Shown: one piece after another, positions 1 to 12,677 of the stretch | Layout of the letters: each line of letters begins with the position of its first letter | How positions within the stretch are numbered: the stretch's first letter is position 1 | DNA from: Coturnix japonica | Taxonomy: Eukaryota > Chordata > Aves > Galliformes > Phasianidae | NCBI RefSeq assembly: GCF_001577835.2 | Contig: NC_029521.1 | Coordinates: 12,460,000-12,523,999 of the forward strand | DNA length: 64,000 nucleotides | Direction: 5' to 3' | Notes under the pieces: model-generated | Databases searched by the model: none | Seen by the model: the letters and a program-made list of their open reading frames with translations, nothing else | What the model was told of the DNA's origin: nothing | Position numbers and translations under genes: made by a program

Positions 1-3000
1 GTATGAGTATGCAGTACAGCTATTAACTGGCTATCCAGGTAATTACTGCAAGCATGGATTACTTTCCCTAAGCAGCATGCAACAGTGAAGCTTCTTCACA
101 CCCTACTGTATTGCTTTGCCTACAGCATTCTTGACACCCAGTTAGCTTAATTGGCTGCTGCCATTCATTACTCCTTTCATCTTGATGCATTCTATGAAAT
201 TCTTCACCTTACCTGAAATAAGAGATACTTAAGGGGACAAGGTAGAGGGAAAGGATATTCTGTTGAAGATAGAAAAGAAAAATCAAGCTGGTAGCATCTT
301 TCCATGGTGAATTACACATACTAATACCAACTCATTTTTAGGGATTTCAGTTTCAGCCTGAGATTCTTTGTATAGAGGAAACACAATTAAATAAGGAAGC
401 CCTAAGTAGCTACTGAAATGCTAATTTAAGATACTATATCAATATTGAAGAAAAATGTTATTTTCGATTTTTTTGGCCTCCTGTAGAGAAACCCATATCA
501 GAAACAAAGAGAATCCTCTTTTCATTTCCTTAAATAATGCATTTGAATGAGTCAAGGCACTGGGGGCAAGGGTTTCAGGCCTCAAAATAATTCTTGAAAC
601 TGGCTAAGTGGTTCATATTTGTGAAATGATGAATGGGTTTTGGGGTTTCTGATAGGGGGCAGATGTTCAGGGCACAAGCCTTACCAGCCTCATGCAATAT
701 GCTGCAGTGGGAAAGTTGGGAGGAAAGGAAGTGGTGCCTGATGGTGTCAGAGTGAGATTTCTGTTCTATTTCTGTCTCTTCCAGTTAAAACCCTGATTCA
801 GCATAGCACGTCAGGATGTACTTAAGTACTTTACTGAAATGAGGGCTGGCTGCTGTGAGGTAAAATCCATGCCTGGGAGGAGGCCAGGACAAGGTTTGTA
901 TGTTTCTTACATGAGATTTTAAGTAGAACATAAAGCTTGACCAATTTATTTCTCAGGGTAATTTCTTAGAGCTGCCAAACTCTTTGTGCCTCAGTATTCT
1001 TGTCTACATGAAAGAAATAACACCTTACTGAAGTCTTAATGACTGTAATAGCTTTCAGATGGAGTGGCTAAAGAAATATACCAGGTCATCATGTTTTCAT
1101 GCAAAGCGTCTGGCTGCATTCCACATTGCAATCTTACTTAAGTGAATAATAAAAAAGGAAAGGGTTGCAAACAATACTAGACACTTGAACTGGTTAAATA
1201 CTCTTCATGTTTTGGTCCCAAGGGGCTGTGTACCTTCCTGACTGAGCTTCCAAACCAAGCTAACAGATGCCAAACTCTAGCTCTGCAATGGCACAAAGTC
1301 CCTCTGATTTCTTTGAAGTTCTGTAAGAGTGAAGGCTCTGCCCTAGCAAACAGGATGGAAACAAACAAATCCATTCATACCTTATCCACAGCAGCATCCA
1401 TGGCTATATTTAACTCCTGCTAGAGATCATAGCATTGTTTGTAACATCTGCAATATCAGGAGACTAAAACCAAGCTGGCTGTAAATGCTCGATGAGCTCA
1501 CCACATAAGGCAGGCAGTGGGAAAGAAAAGTGGTACCTGGTTTTACAAGGGAGGCAGAGATAATAGACAAGAGATGAAATAGATAAAGGTCCCTAAAGGA
1601 CTTAGCTCTTCCGAGCTCTATCAAAAGCAGGCTTTAATAGATTATCTCTGCTGCAAAGAAGGATCCCATTCTTCACAGACACTTTGTTTCACAAAGCCAG
1701 GGATGTGCAGGCAGCAAGTTTCACTGACAATCTACTGAAAAGGCAGATGCACCTAATAATATGTTTGTCATACAAGAATATTCAAATAACAGACAATTCC
1801 ATTTTACTCAGTATGAAGGCAAGCTGAAATGAGCTAGAGCTTACAAAGTTCAGTGAGTAAAGCTGAGACACCAAGTAGCTTGTCACTGTTTCACCATTTT
1901 TGGATGCTGCTTCATGGAAGACAGACAACACAGCACAACAGCACAGTAAAAGTGAACGCAAGGCATTTAAAGATACTGGTTTCTGGTATAAGAGAAAGGG
2001 TTTTGTTTATGATAGATTGTTCTAAGAAGGAGGATGAGACAGAAAGTGAAGTGTGATTCCAAAGTTATTTTTTGCATCTACTGTAGTGTGGATCTGCTGC
2101 CAAGGTAGCTACAAGCCGGTAAGAATACATGTGCTGGTCCAACAGCTATGGCCTTTCCTAAACTTGCACAAGTCAGTGGAAGGCTATCACAGACTGTAGT
2201 TATGTTAATAGCAAAATCCAAGTTATCTTCCTCAGTAAAGCTGATCTAAAGAGTCAGCAAGTGCCAGAAAGTTTTAAAGAAGAAACAGTCAAATAACAGT
2301 TTAGCAAAATTCAAAACCAGTTTTTGACTTAATTCCTACCCCTTGAATGGTGGGAGCTGTCAAAGTCCCCATCACGTAGGCTAGCAGAAGACACTGGTTT
2401 TGTTCAGATGGCTCTGCTAAGTGCCAGAGTCTGAATCTGCATTCAGTGGGGCTAGCGCATCACCTCTGCTATGGACTCAGCTCCATTTTAAATATGCAGA
2501 GTGTAGTGCGAGCATTTAATCAGACCTGTCTCCATCCTGATCATGTAATTACCATTAGAAAGAATAGCAATGTGTCCCTAAACTATAGATTGATGAGCCA
2601 TCTGTAAGCTGAAACAAAGAGCAGACGGAAGCTTAATTGAATCAAATATTTAGAATACATTACACTTCATCTTGTAGTTACTCAGAAGCTGGCCTTCTCT
2701 TCAAGCTCCTGCCCCGTGCGTCTGGAATTCATCACTACTAACTGCATTTAATCCTTCAACCTTACTGTAAAGTGACTGCTGATAATATATAATTATGGTT
2801 TAATTCAAGTGGTAGATCAGCTTTGGGGAATCTGTTGGGACCACGGGAATTTAGGCTTTCATTAGGTGGTGAGAACAGACCACAAGACAAATCATCATGA
2901 GTCTTTGTCTCTCTCTAATGGCAAGATCATGTATAGAAGCTTACAGGCCTGAACCTGACTCCCAGCATCACACCTGTTGCTCACTGAGTAGAGGCTCATT

Positions 3001-4284
3001 GCTTTCCAAACAAAAGTCTTGCAAAGCAGATAGAATTTTTTACTAACTCATTTAATAAGCAGCCAACATTCACTCAGCATAAAGCAGGGCATGGCAGCAC
3101 TGCTGGCCTCCTTTACTGTACCCAGAGGGAAGACAGCAGGATCCTGGAGTTACCTGCAGCTTGGGAAGCACTCAGAACTGAGCTGTTGAAGTGCTTTTAG
3201 TCTGAGTTTACCACATTACACATGCTCAGCAGTTCCTGTGAACTGCTTCTTGAAGACAATTGGTGTGCTTATTGTGAGAAAGCCCTTAAGATACAGGGAA
3301 AGGAACATGACTAAGCCTCATCCAAGTCCCCTCCTTTGATGCATGAGCAGCTCCCCAGCCACTCAGGAGCAGGAACCTGGCAAGTACCATATCTCAGGCC
3401 CTGCAGCCTCACTGATGCTCAGCACAGCAGTAGTTGCTGTACCTTGCAGCTGCAGCGTGGCTGTGCTGAGCAGCTCGAGATGTTCTTATTCTGCAGGTTC
3501 TGGCCCATGTTTGCTCCAGGTTCAATGACTCTGCCTCAGGATAAAGCACTACCCCTGCCTAAGTCTAATCACGCACAAATTGGTCTCATGCATTTGCAGC
3601 TACTCATGGTTTTTAAGTCACCTGGTTTATAATAATAATTTTAAAGGCAATGTTTCGGGAAAGGAAATGAACAAACATAAAACCTTTAAAAGAGGGAAAT
3701 TAATGTGGGATTTCAGACAAGTTATTTATCATCCTTTCTGCCTCTGTGCAATACTGTAGGGATAAGCACATAACTAGCTGCTTTAATATTTATTCCTATT
3801 ATAGAAAAAGTAAACATTGCTGATAAGTCACTGCTTTCCAGGATTAGATTTCATATTTTAGAGACTGCTTTAAATTAATGCAGAAGCAAACATTATCTTT
3901 TCTTCTTATTCATATATTTCCCTAATGAGTTCCAAGCAAATTGTGCCTACTTATATTTTATGATTTTAAATAATTAAAACATTTTATGGAGGCAACTAAA
4001 ATTCTCCCCAGAGTTAGCAGAAAGATTATTGATTGAACAGATCTCAAGCTACAAGGAAAAAATTATTATTTAGTTTAAAGGCTCATAATTTTATCCTCGT
4101 ATTCAACCTACTGAAAAACAAGGGATTGTGCATTTTTACAGCAGCCTTCTGAGTTATGCTGGAGTAGGGACATGGGGTTTGTTGGTAAGCTGAAAGCAGT
4201 AACTTTCTGACTCTGTGAAATTACATTTGCAAATGAGTTAATGAGTGTTGTATTTACTTGTGACAGCAGTAACAATGCCCAGCT
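1..4284. other. Intergenic, no gene seen
   Basis: AT-rich unique-looking sequence with only short chance frames. No exon of COMTD1, the neighbour expected on this side from human synteny, could be recognised. No transposon is obvious. Confidence 0.55.
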
Positions 4285-4835
4285 ACTGCACACATTCTTT
4301 CAGTGAGTTGTAGGGTTTGATAGGGTCTCCCCTGAGCCTCCTCCAGACTAAATAATCCCAATTCCCTCAGCTGCTCCCCATAAGACTTGTGTTTTAGATC
4401 CTTCACAGCTTTGTTGCCCATCTTTGGACACGCTTGAGGGCCTTGATGTCTTTCTTGCAGCAACGGGCTGCAAGTACTTGAGGTGCAGCCTCACCAGAGC
4501 CAAATACAGAAGGATGACCACCTCCTTTGTCCTGCTGACTGCACTATTTCTAATACATTTCTAATACCTGCATCTGGTCTTGTTGAAGCTTAAACGATTG
4601 GTCTTAGCCCATCATTCCAGCCTGTACAGATCCCTCTGTAGGGATCTTCCTTTGTAAGTGCTGAAAAGATTTCAGTCTTCTTCAAGCTAAACAGTTCCAG
4701 GTCCCTCCACCTTTCCTACCATGGGCGATGCTCCAGGTCCCTGATCATCTTTGTAGCCCTTCACTGGACTCTCACTACAAGTTCCCCATCTTTCCTGAAC
4801 TGGAGAGCCCAGAACTGGAGACAGAACTCCAGATG
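4285..4835 (-). mobile_element. CR1 LINE fragments (two adjoining pieces)
   Basis: Reading the minus strand, 4285-4500 matches the 3' part of the CR1 ORF2 (GNKAVKDLKHKSYGEQLREL, then LGLFSLEEA). It continues to about 4,650 in a CR1-like 5' direction. A second piece, about 4,665-4,835, repeats CR1-type sequence (tcactggactctc, gagcccagaactggagac). The repeated content suggests two insertions or a duplication. Both are old, truncated and coding-dead. Confidence 0.75.
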
Positions 4836-5804
4836 TTATCTCAGGGATTGCTGACCTGTAGCACAAACCCAAGAGACAGCAAAAACCTCCAGCAGAGAAC
4901 ATGAAAGAAACCCATCCACCAACAACTAAGAACAAATCCAGACAGATTTCTTGAAGAACAGGTGAATAGAAACCTGTTAAAATATGTTCTTACAAATTTA
5001 AATAAAAAAGACTTAGGTGGAAATGTGCATAAGGAACCTCACACTTGTTCATGATACAAGTTTACAATTTGAAATGCTTCTTGTTTTTAGGTTTTTTTTT
5101 TAGGAAGCAAACATCAGAAGTTTACTTTTAAAAGTTAGTAAAAAATTACATCTCCTTGGAGTGGCTTAGAGTTAAAAGTGGAATCACTTAAAAGAACGTA
5201 CAGATAAATCAATCCAAACTGGTGATTTCTTTTTAAGACCATTATTGCTTACTCTGGAACAGACTCCACACAAGGCCACAACAGCTGCACAAAGGCAGCA
5301 GCAGCATTTCCTCACCACCCTGCACAAGGACTGCATCTGCCTCCAGCTCCATGTGCAGAGGTGGGCAAGGGGCCTCCACCCACAGTCCCTCAGCCTCCTG
5401 CCAGCAGGCACTGGTGTGCCATCTCCACCCACAGTCACCTTCCACGTCCTCCAGCCACCTAAATGTCAGCTGCTATAAAACACTCTCCCAAGCTATTTAA
5501 TCCATCTTCTCAATGAAGAGTAATTAGTGGGGTCGTTCCAAAGCAGAAAGACACAGTTAATTGTGCAACTACTGTGCTGTCATATGTATTATATCAAAAA
5601 GATTAATACAGCCTGAAAGAAATCACAGGGCCTTCCTCTGTTTCCTTTGAACAGCTGAAGTAGGCAGACTTCCAGTGAGCCTCAAAAACATCCCTAGCAC
5701 AGGACAGCATTAATTCTCAACCAGAGTGCAATGACAAAACCACGCTCACTAGGTCAAACCCTCAACAAGATGGTTCATGAACAAAAAGCAGCAGTTTTTC
5801 CCCC
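4836..5804. other. Intergenic between CR1 copies
   Basis: Nothing is recognised. A moderately GC-rich patch at 5,270-5,470 gives overlapping frames of 60-85 codons on both strands, which is the pattern of chance frames. Confidence 0.5.
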
Positions 5805-6260
5805 CAGTCCCTCACTACAAGAAAGACATCAAAACCCTGGAGCATGTCCAGAGAAAGGCAACAAAGCTGTGAAAGGTCTGGAGCACAAGATTTATGAAGA
5901 GTGGCTGAGGGAACTGGGATTGTTCAGTCTGCAAAGGAGGAGGCTCAGAGGACACCTTATCACTCTCTACAACTACCTGAGGAGAGGATGCGGCAAAGTG
6001 GGGGGTGGCCTCTTCTTCCAGGTAACAGCAACACAACAGGGGGGCATGGCCTCAAGTTGTGCCAGGGGAGTTCAGGTTGGAGTGGTCAGGCACCAGAATG
6101 GGCTGCCCAGGGAGGTGGTGGAGTTACTGTCCCTGGAGGTTTCAAGAAAAGGGCAGATGTGACACTGAGGGACATGGCATAGGGTGGTCACAGGCAGAGT
6201 TTGATGGTTGGACCAGGTGACACCAGTGGTCTTTCCAGCCTTAACAGTTCTACGATTCTA
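5805..6260 (+). mobile_element. CR1 LINE 3' end
   Basis: The ORF2 tail is readable on the plus strand: GNKAVKGLEHKIYEEWLREL, then LGLFSLQRRRLRGHLITLYN. This is followed by the typical CR1 3' UTR, with gggctgcccagggaggtgg and a terminal tctacgattctac. It is 5'-truncated, as is usual for CR1, and about as diverged as the fragment at 4.3 kb. Confidence 0.85.
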
Positions 6261-7989
6261 CAAATACACAGAGCCATCCTTGCTGTGCCACTGGGCCTGC
6301 CTGCAGCCAGTGCATGCACCAAGATATTCCTCATCTCAGGGGCACACAGGCCAGAGCCAGAGGAGTGCCCTGCTGAGAGCCCAGGCTGCAATTCCAAATC
6401 TGACATCCCCCAACCCCTGTGGGGGTCATGTAATACCAAGCCTTACCTGATAGACACGATTGCTAGAGAGAAAATCCCTGTCCAGGCTTGACTTCAGTGG
6501 GCTTAACTAGGACACCAATCTGACTTGTTGAAGAAGACAAACTTGAAGGAGACAAAAGTACAGGTGCATTTGATCAAAACACAGAGATCTGGAACCCACA
6601 CTTAACTCCTGTGTAAAGTGAAAGTAGCCCAGGTACCATCAAGAACTTCTCTCTCCTCTCTTTCTCCCCAAGCTATGGTTTCTTGTATGGATACCACTGT
6701 GATTTCCTTCCTTAATTTACAGCAGTCACTCACATGACAGCTTTGCCATCATGCTCTTTAGCACAAGCATTACTCCACGGGTGAATTCAAACCTCTAGCC
6801 ACAGACTACAGTACACCCTTAATGAGAACCAAGCACATGCAGCCAGAATCTGTTCACTGAGCTCTCATGGCCACCCCACAAACTGCATTAAACACACATG
6901 GTTAAGGCTGCAAAGCTAAGCACTGGAAGTTCACAAAAGACTAATTAAATATACATAAACAATCTTATTTTTCACCACCTCAATTACAAATATGCTTCAT
7001 ATGCATATTGATCAAGAGTTTCCATACTATACCTCTGACTTGTTTCTTCTTGACCTAATAAATGCTTACCTTATTTTCTTCGGGTTAAGGTGCGAAGAAC
7101 ATCCAAACAGGGAATCCACTCACTTGAGGCAGCTCTAGATAACTGCTGGGTAGGTGTCCAGGCTGCCTCATGCTGCGATCGTGGCTGTCCAACAGAAGTG
7201 GAGGAAATCAGGGAGCCAAGTTCACCAGCACTTTTCTATGTTTAAGCATCTTTTCTTTCCATTTTGTGTTTGGTCTCATCTCCAGAAAAGGAAATTGCAC
7301 CACGACAGCTACAGCAGGAACAAATCATTTTGACTGACTTCCATTGCCTTTCCTCCAAGTTCAAAAGCCATGAAGCAAAAGGGATGTAAAAGTGTAATGC
7401 ACGAAGAAGAAATGATTGGAAACGAAGATTTTGAGTCAGGTGTTTAGACAGTCCCCAGCAAGGAAAGAGCTTGAAGGAGCAATGCAAAAAGATCCAGTGA
7501 TGTGCTGAAGTACCGTGGACAGAGGGGGGGCTTTTGTGTCAGACTAAACATTGTACCACATTTCACAACAAACTTCAAGGAAACAAAATAAAAATTAAGC
7601 CTTTATCAAACACTGGGGGAAGAAGATCAGCCTTCTGCTACAAAGACTGCAGTAGAGGCCTGCAGTCAGGCTAAGCAGCAGCATCCAAATTAGTTGCTTA
7701 TAAACTGCAGTTTACTTAAGTATCTTCCATAAAACATTGATTCCCCAAGCACCTGGTGCTGTCTTCTGGCAGGAAAAACCCCTCATCTCCCCTACAGGGG
7801 CACCAGACAGAGCCAGTCCCACTTAAGGAAGACTCAGGTACAGCAATCAACAGCCCACATCCAACCTGTCCATCCCAGAAGCACTTGCTGTCAGTTAGAG
7901 AAGCGATAACGGCATCAGGTGACCCTCGTGATCGGCTGTAACTTACAGGAATGGTAAAAACACTTACACAACGCCATCACAAAATAAAT
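6261..7989. other. Intergenic, no gene seen
   Basis: Unique-looking sequence without recognisable exons or repeats. Frames are short and unrelated to known families. Confidence 0.5.
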
Positions 7990-8170
7990 TGACGACCGAG
8001 GCAGGCAGTGGCCGCCAGGTGGCAGAGCAGACGAACGGGCCACGAGTCACAGCGCTGCTGCCACCTGCCTGCGCTCCGGGAGCAGCGGCACAACGCAGCT
8101 CCTATGGCCGGTCGCTGCAGCTGTAACTACGCTGCCTCAGCAGCCGCGGGAGGAAAGATCCCGGACTCAT
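7990..8170. promoter_or_regulatory. Small CpG cluster, function unknown
   Basis: Roughly 180 bases with many CpGs lie in an otherwise CpG-poor region and contain the CTCF-like motif. It could be an insulator, an enhancer or the promoter of an unannotated non-coding transcript. A 161-codon frame runs through it on the plus strand (8008-8493) but matches no family I know. Confidence 0.45.
8009..8027 (+). promoter_or_regulatory. CTCF-like motif in a small CpG cluster
   Basis: TGGCCGCCAGGTGGCAGAG matches the CTCF consensus (TGGCC-R-CCAG-G-K-GGC-R) at nearly every informative position. It points rightwards. It sits in the only CpG-dense patch left of VDAC2. Confidence 0.55.
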
Positions 8171-11054
8171 GCCTGCAGAAAAATAATACCCCTCCCCAAC
8201 ATCAGCATTCACTACTTCCTTGTGAGCTGCTCCTTGTGCTCCCCTACCCATGTGGGCTGTGGTTATATAGAGCACAGGTAGGTGTGACTCACACAGCACA
8301 CCCAAAGGCATTCCAGGGAGCACAGCAAACAAGATTAGTAAGATTTGGTAGTACCCATTCATGTTTTAATGCTCCTAGGAACATAAGTAAACACAGAGGA
8401 TTCACAGTCACTAACGACGTGGAGTTCAATAGGGCAGAGCTGTTAGTTTCGCATCAGGGCCTTCCCCTGTGGACCCAGGACAAAGCATTTTAATAATGCT
8501 TAATAATAGATTTTTATCACATATTGCTTTTTTCAGAAATTACACTGCATGTCAGTTTTGCCTTTTTTTACATAATAATCATAGCTGAAGCAAAAACTAA
8601 GCTAAATAAACAAATAAGTTGCTTATTGCTTTCTATTTGACCCCACAGCATGTGGAAAGATTGGCAATCACAAGTCAGGTCTGGGAGCTCTCTAATGGGA
8701 AGTGTCACTAAAATGCAGTGTACACACTACAGGAACTGATATGATTTGTGTTTTTATTTCCATTCCAGATCAGGAACATAACTATTCCGTGGCAAAGGGA
8801 GGCTGAGCAGCACATTAGTCCAGCTAGCAACAAACAGCCCTTCCATGTCATGTATGAATCCAGACAGTTCTCTGGGCTTTCCTTTTTTGGCAGTGAAACA
8901 TTCGTATGTGCTGTTAGGATTTAAGTTAGTTAGTGGCTTACCTTGCAGAGTTCTTCCTGCCTTCACTGTTATGAGAGCAAGGATCTCTGAATTATCTGCA
9001 CATGGACGGTAACATCTGCTCAGTTCTACTTACTGTAGAATCACCTCTGCCAAAGATTCCAACGCAGTAGCTCCGTGCCCACTAGAGAGCACTGCTAGCA
9101 GCAGGCCCAGCACAAGAACAGGACGGCAGAGGGCAGCACGTACCCTCCAGTGCTACCTGGCTGTATTCCAACAACACCCAAGGGAAAGTTACAAACCTGT
9201 GCCCCAGCGCTGAGTGTGAAAGGTTTCCACGCCCAAAATAGCTCCAGACGAGTGTCCTGATTTCTCAAGACTCCAGCGCACAAAAGGCAGATTTAAGAAT
9301 ATAGCACGCCAAGCTGAACTATGAGTCAGTTCATGAGACCTGGAGAATTTCTACAGCATGACAACAATTCATGTTTGAGTCACCCAGTAACTCACAAGAT
9401 AAAGGGAGGGGATCAGCACTATATGCAAAGTTGTACTTAAGGAAGTAGTATTAAGCTTCCTTGCAGTATGCACACAGACAACCCCTATTCCATCTGCACC
9501 AGGTAGGAATGTAGTGCTGCAGTTCATCACCGTGTATGCACAACCACAGTCAGATCACTAAGTAGCTCAAGCATCTTTATTTTGTTCAGAATGATCAGTG
9601 AGGAAAGGCTGGCTACTGCTGGAAATTATCATTAAGGCTTTTTATATTTTCTAATGAAACGGAGCTATTAACACTACCAACATTCCTCACCACACAACTC
9701 CATCCAGACACGTCACTAGCTTCTGCAGCACACCTGGAAAGAAAGTTTGAAAGCCTTTTATAAGCCCTACTTGAGAGATGTCTATAAATAAGACACTGAA
9801 CTTCTGCTTACTTAAGGTAGTGACTTATGACATTTCCAATTGACTTCTGTATTACTTACTTGTACTTTAGCCACAGCCTATTGGCACTGCAATAGAGAAC
9901 TGTTTAAGGTTTAAAGGCTAAGGAATTGTCCAACACTTTACCTAACAATGGAATAAAATGAGTAAGTTCAAGCTTAGCTTAGATGAGCTAAAAAGGAACC
10001 CTGAAGTAACTGCTTTTCTTTCACTTGCCTACTATACAACCTTGAGAAAGACAACTGGAGGTAAACAGATGGTAAAGGGCCAAGGTAGTTGGCTCCTGCA
10101 AGACCAGGTGCCAGACCACTAAGAGCCCTATCAAAACAATGCAGAGAGCAGCTTTGGTGCTGTAGCCATGCTGCTTTAAGGACGCAAACAAGGCATTGCT
10201 CATAAGCATAACACAGTCCTTTATCTGCCCAAGTGCTACAGCCAGTTCACATACGCAGGCACACAGCATTATTTTTTTTTCCAGGACTGGCCTGGAGGCA
10301 CTGTACAACACTGAAGAGAATCTGGACTAAAGTTCAATTGTCCAGCCACCGAGTCTCTAGTTTTAAAAGTGCTAGCATATATAAATGCTTCAAACTACCA
10401 GTTTACAAATGCTTGCATGCAACAGAGTAACAAATTCCATCTTAAGTGCTGCTCCTTGCATCACTAAGTGGTGGAAATACTCTTAAAAGGGCATTTTGAC
10501 TGGGCGCCAAAGCTATTCCGAAGTGACCCACATAGCTGAACTTCCTTTTCTTCAGGTAACAGAACTGGTCAAAGACACTACACAAAGCCTGTTTAAAAGG
10601 CTGAGATGACAGTCTCCTCAGAAGGTAGAGCAGAGCTTACACTAAGATGGTGGCTTAACAATTCCATAGATGAAGGCTGAACACAGGCAGGTTACTGGTG
10701 CACTTAAGAATTCGATATGAGAGCAACAATGCAGGATAGGACAAGATCTCAAATCATGAGGACTTTTAGATAAGTTAAGTCTACATAGACATAATTTCCT
10801 GATAAAGTAGCCCCCTTCCCTACAAAGGAATTTTCTGTGAACTAAAGGCTGCAAGATCAAGTAAAGAGACACACACCTATCCCAGATATGAGATAAAAGA
10901 ACCAGGCCCAAGGCACTCCACTGAAAATAATAAATTCCTCCTCTTAAAAGAGCTGCATGAGTGTAAAATATTCCACATTTAATACATTCACAGGTAGCTA
11001 TGCTTGGCCTTAGGAGTGCAACCTTAAGAGATTTTTTCCTCAAACTACCATCTC
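8171..11054. other. Intergenic, no gene seen
   Basis: Non-coding sequence between the CpG cluster and the CR1 copy behind VDAC2. The largest frame (10642-11124, minus, 160 codons) runs into the CR1 end and is not supported. Confidence 0.5.
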
Positions 11055-11500
11055 TTAGAATCACAGAATCACTCAGATTGGAGAAGTCCTTAAAGATCAT
11101 CAAGTCCAACCACAACATAACCATACTACCCTACCTCTAACAACTCTCCACTAAATCACATCCCTGAGCACCACATCCAAATGGTTTTTAAACACATCCA
11201 GGGATGGTGACTCAACCATCTCCCGGAGAAGCCTATTCCAGTGCTTAACCACCTTTTCCACAAAGAAGCTTCTTCTGATATCCAACCTGAACTTATCTTG
11301 ACACAACTTGAGGCCATTTCCCCTCATCATGTCACTTGAAACCAGTGAGACCAACCCCGCTCTCACTGTAAGCACCTTTCAGATACCAGAAAAGAGCAGT
11401 GAAGTCCCCCCCTCAGCCTCCTCTTCCCCAGACTAAACAGCTGCAGTTCCTTCAGTCTCTCCTCGTAGGGCATATTCTCCAAGCTCATCAAAAGCCTTAA
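11055..11500 (-). mobile_element. CR1 LINE 3' end downstream of VDAC2
   Basis: On the minus strand the CR1 ORF2 tail is recognisable ([20 protein letters not shown], then [20 protein letters not shown]). It is followed by the CR1 3' end with agaatcacagaatcac in plus orientation at 11,053. It is 5'-truncated and the best preserved CR1 in the window. The 74-codon frame over it is LINE-derived, not a host gene. Confidence 0.88.
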
Positions 11501-11609
11501 TCCTACTCCAGGATTTAAAATTTAAGTTCTTCTACTATTTCCCATTTCTTAACAAATTTGCCAATATTCATCTGCCAATGAGAAAGCAAAATTGGATATA
11601 TTTTCCTTC

Positions 11610-12585
11610 ATTTCCACTTAAAATTAAGCCTTTATTTTATTCAGTTTAAGCAGAAACCTCTCACAGTATTTGGGCTAAGCAGGCTGTTGTAGTATTACAT
11701 TCAGTTGCAGTTGTGAAGTCTCACTTCATACAAATATTAACAAGTAAGTGTTTGTGGGATTTCTTTCCCCCTTCCCTTGTGTAAAAGCATCAAGGAGCAG
11801 TTTTAAGTGCCTCAACACGGCATGGAAATCACTGCACTCTTTACATGAGCAGGCCAACTAGAAATGCAGTAAATCTTGCCCATGAAACAAAAGGGACTTA
11901 AGCCATTGTGATATGACAGATCTTACCCTACCTGAACAAAAACATAACAAAACCAAGTACATGACTTGCTTGAGGAATCTTAACTGTTCAGTGAAAACCA
12001 GCTATTTTCAGCATTGTCATGGGTGAGGTGAGTCCTTAATTGCACAAAGATACAGAGCACTACATCTCGAGTTAGCATTAGTTAGAACTAAACTGAGCAC
12101 TACCCTATCATCTTAACTCTTAAAATATCTGAGGCATAGGTATGTGTGTACTTGTTTTATTCATAATTTGACTCATCTTGGGATACCAAATGTATTTCTA
12201 CTTATGGTGATTTGACAGAACTGTTGACCTCGTTTCAAGATACCCACTGATCCATTTTTCATTCAACAGCAATATCGAACGTTAAAAGGAACATAAAACA
12301 AACATGCACACAATTGTACAGTTTTCTCAGATGTCTATTTCATTATTTGTGGGTAGCGCATTGAACAGTTAAATACATTTAAATAATGTTTAAGTGACTG
12401 CGCTAGTGCAGACTTGTAACTAGACGGGTAACCAATTTAACTAGAAACCAGCTAACAAGTAACTGTCTAAATACAAATACAGCTCTTGTACTCTTTTTGG
12501 GAAAAAGCCTGCTGGTCACATTGGAAATACATTTTAAGGCCAAATTCTTCTGATATCCCTTCTCTGCAGCAGTTTCTTCACCTTT
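11610..12585 (-). other. VDAC2: VDAC2 3' UTR (inferred end)
   Basis: The region after the VDAC2 stop holds no other gene. Two overlapping AATAAA signals on the minus strand (11641-11636 and 11636-11631) predict cleavage near 11,610-11,620 and a 3' UTR of about 1 kb. A further AATAAA at 12161-12156 could give a shorter form of about 450 nt. A CR1 fragment begins about 100 bases beyond the distal signal. The end is an inference from the signals alone. Confidence 0.6.
11631..11641 (-). terminator. Tandem polyadenylation signals of VDAC2
   Basis: Reading the minus strand, AATAAAATAAA provides two overlapping canonical hexamers. This is the strongest polyadenylation signal downstream of the VDAC2 stop and lies just before a CR1 repeat. 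Confidence 0.6.
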
Positions 12586-12677
12586 TTAAGCCTCCAATTC
12601 CAGGCCAAGACCAAGTTTATGGCCACCAGCATTGATGCTCTTTCCATCTATCAGGGCAGACAAAGTAAGCTTCACAC
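12586..12677 (-). CDS. VDAC2: VDAC2 last coding exon, residues 254-283 and stop
   Basis: A 92-nt coding part ending LGLGLELEA and a TAA stop at 12588-12586. It includes the conserved [11 protein letters not shown] and [10 protein letters not shown] segments. The 3' UTR continues downstream in the same exon. Confidence 0.97.

Noticed and set aside
5731-6162. 143-codon plus-strand frame
   Set aside because: It is read through a CR1 3' end and its recognisable residues are CR1 ORF2.
11151-11375. 74-codon minus-strand frame resembling hypothetical bird proteins
   Set aside because: It is the tail of CR1 ORF2 inside a truncated LINE copy, not a host gene.
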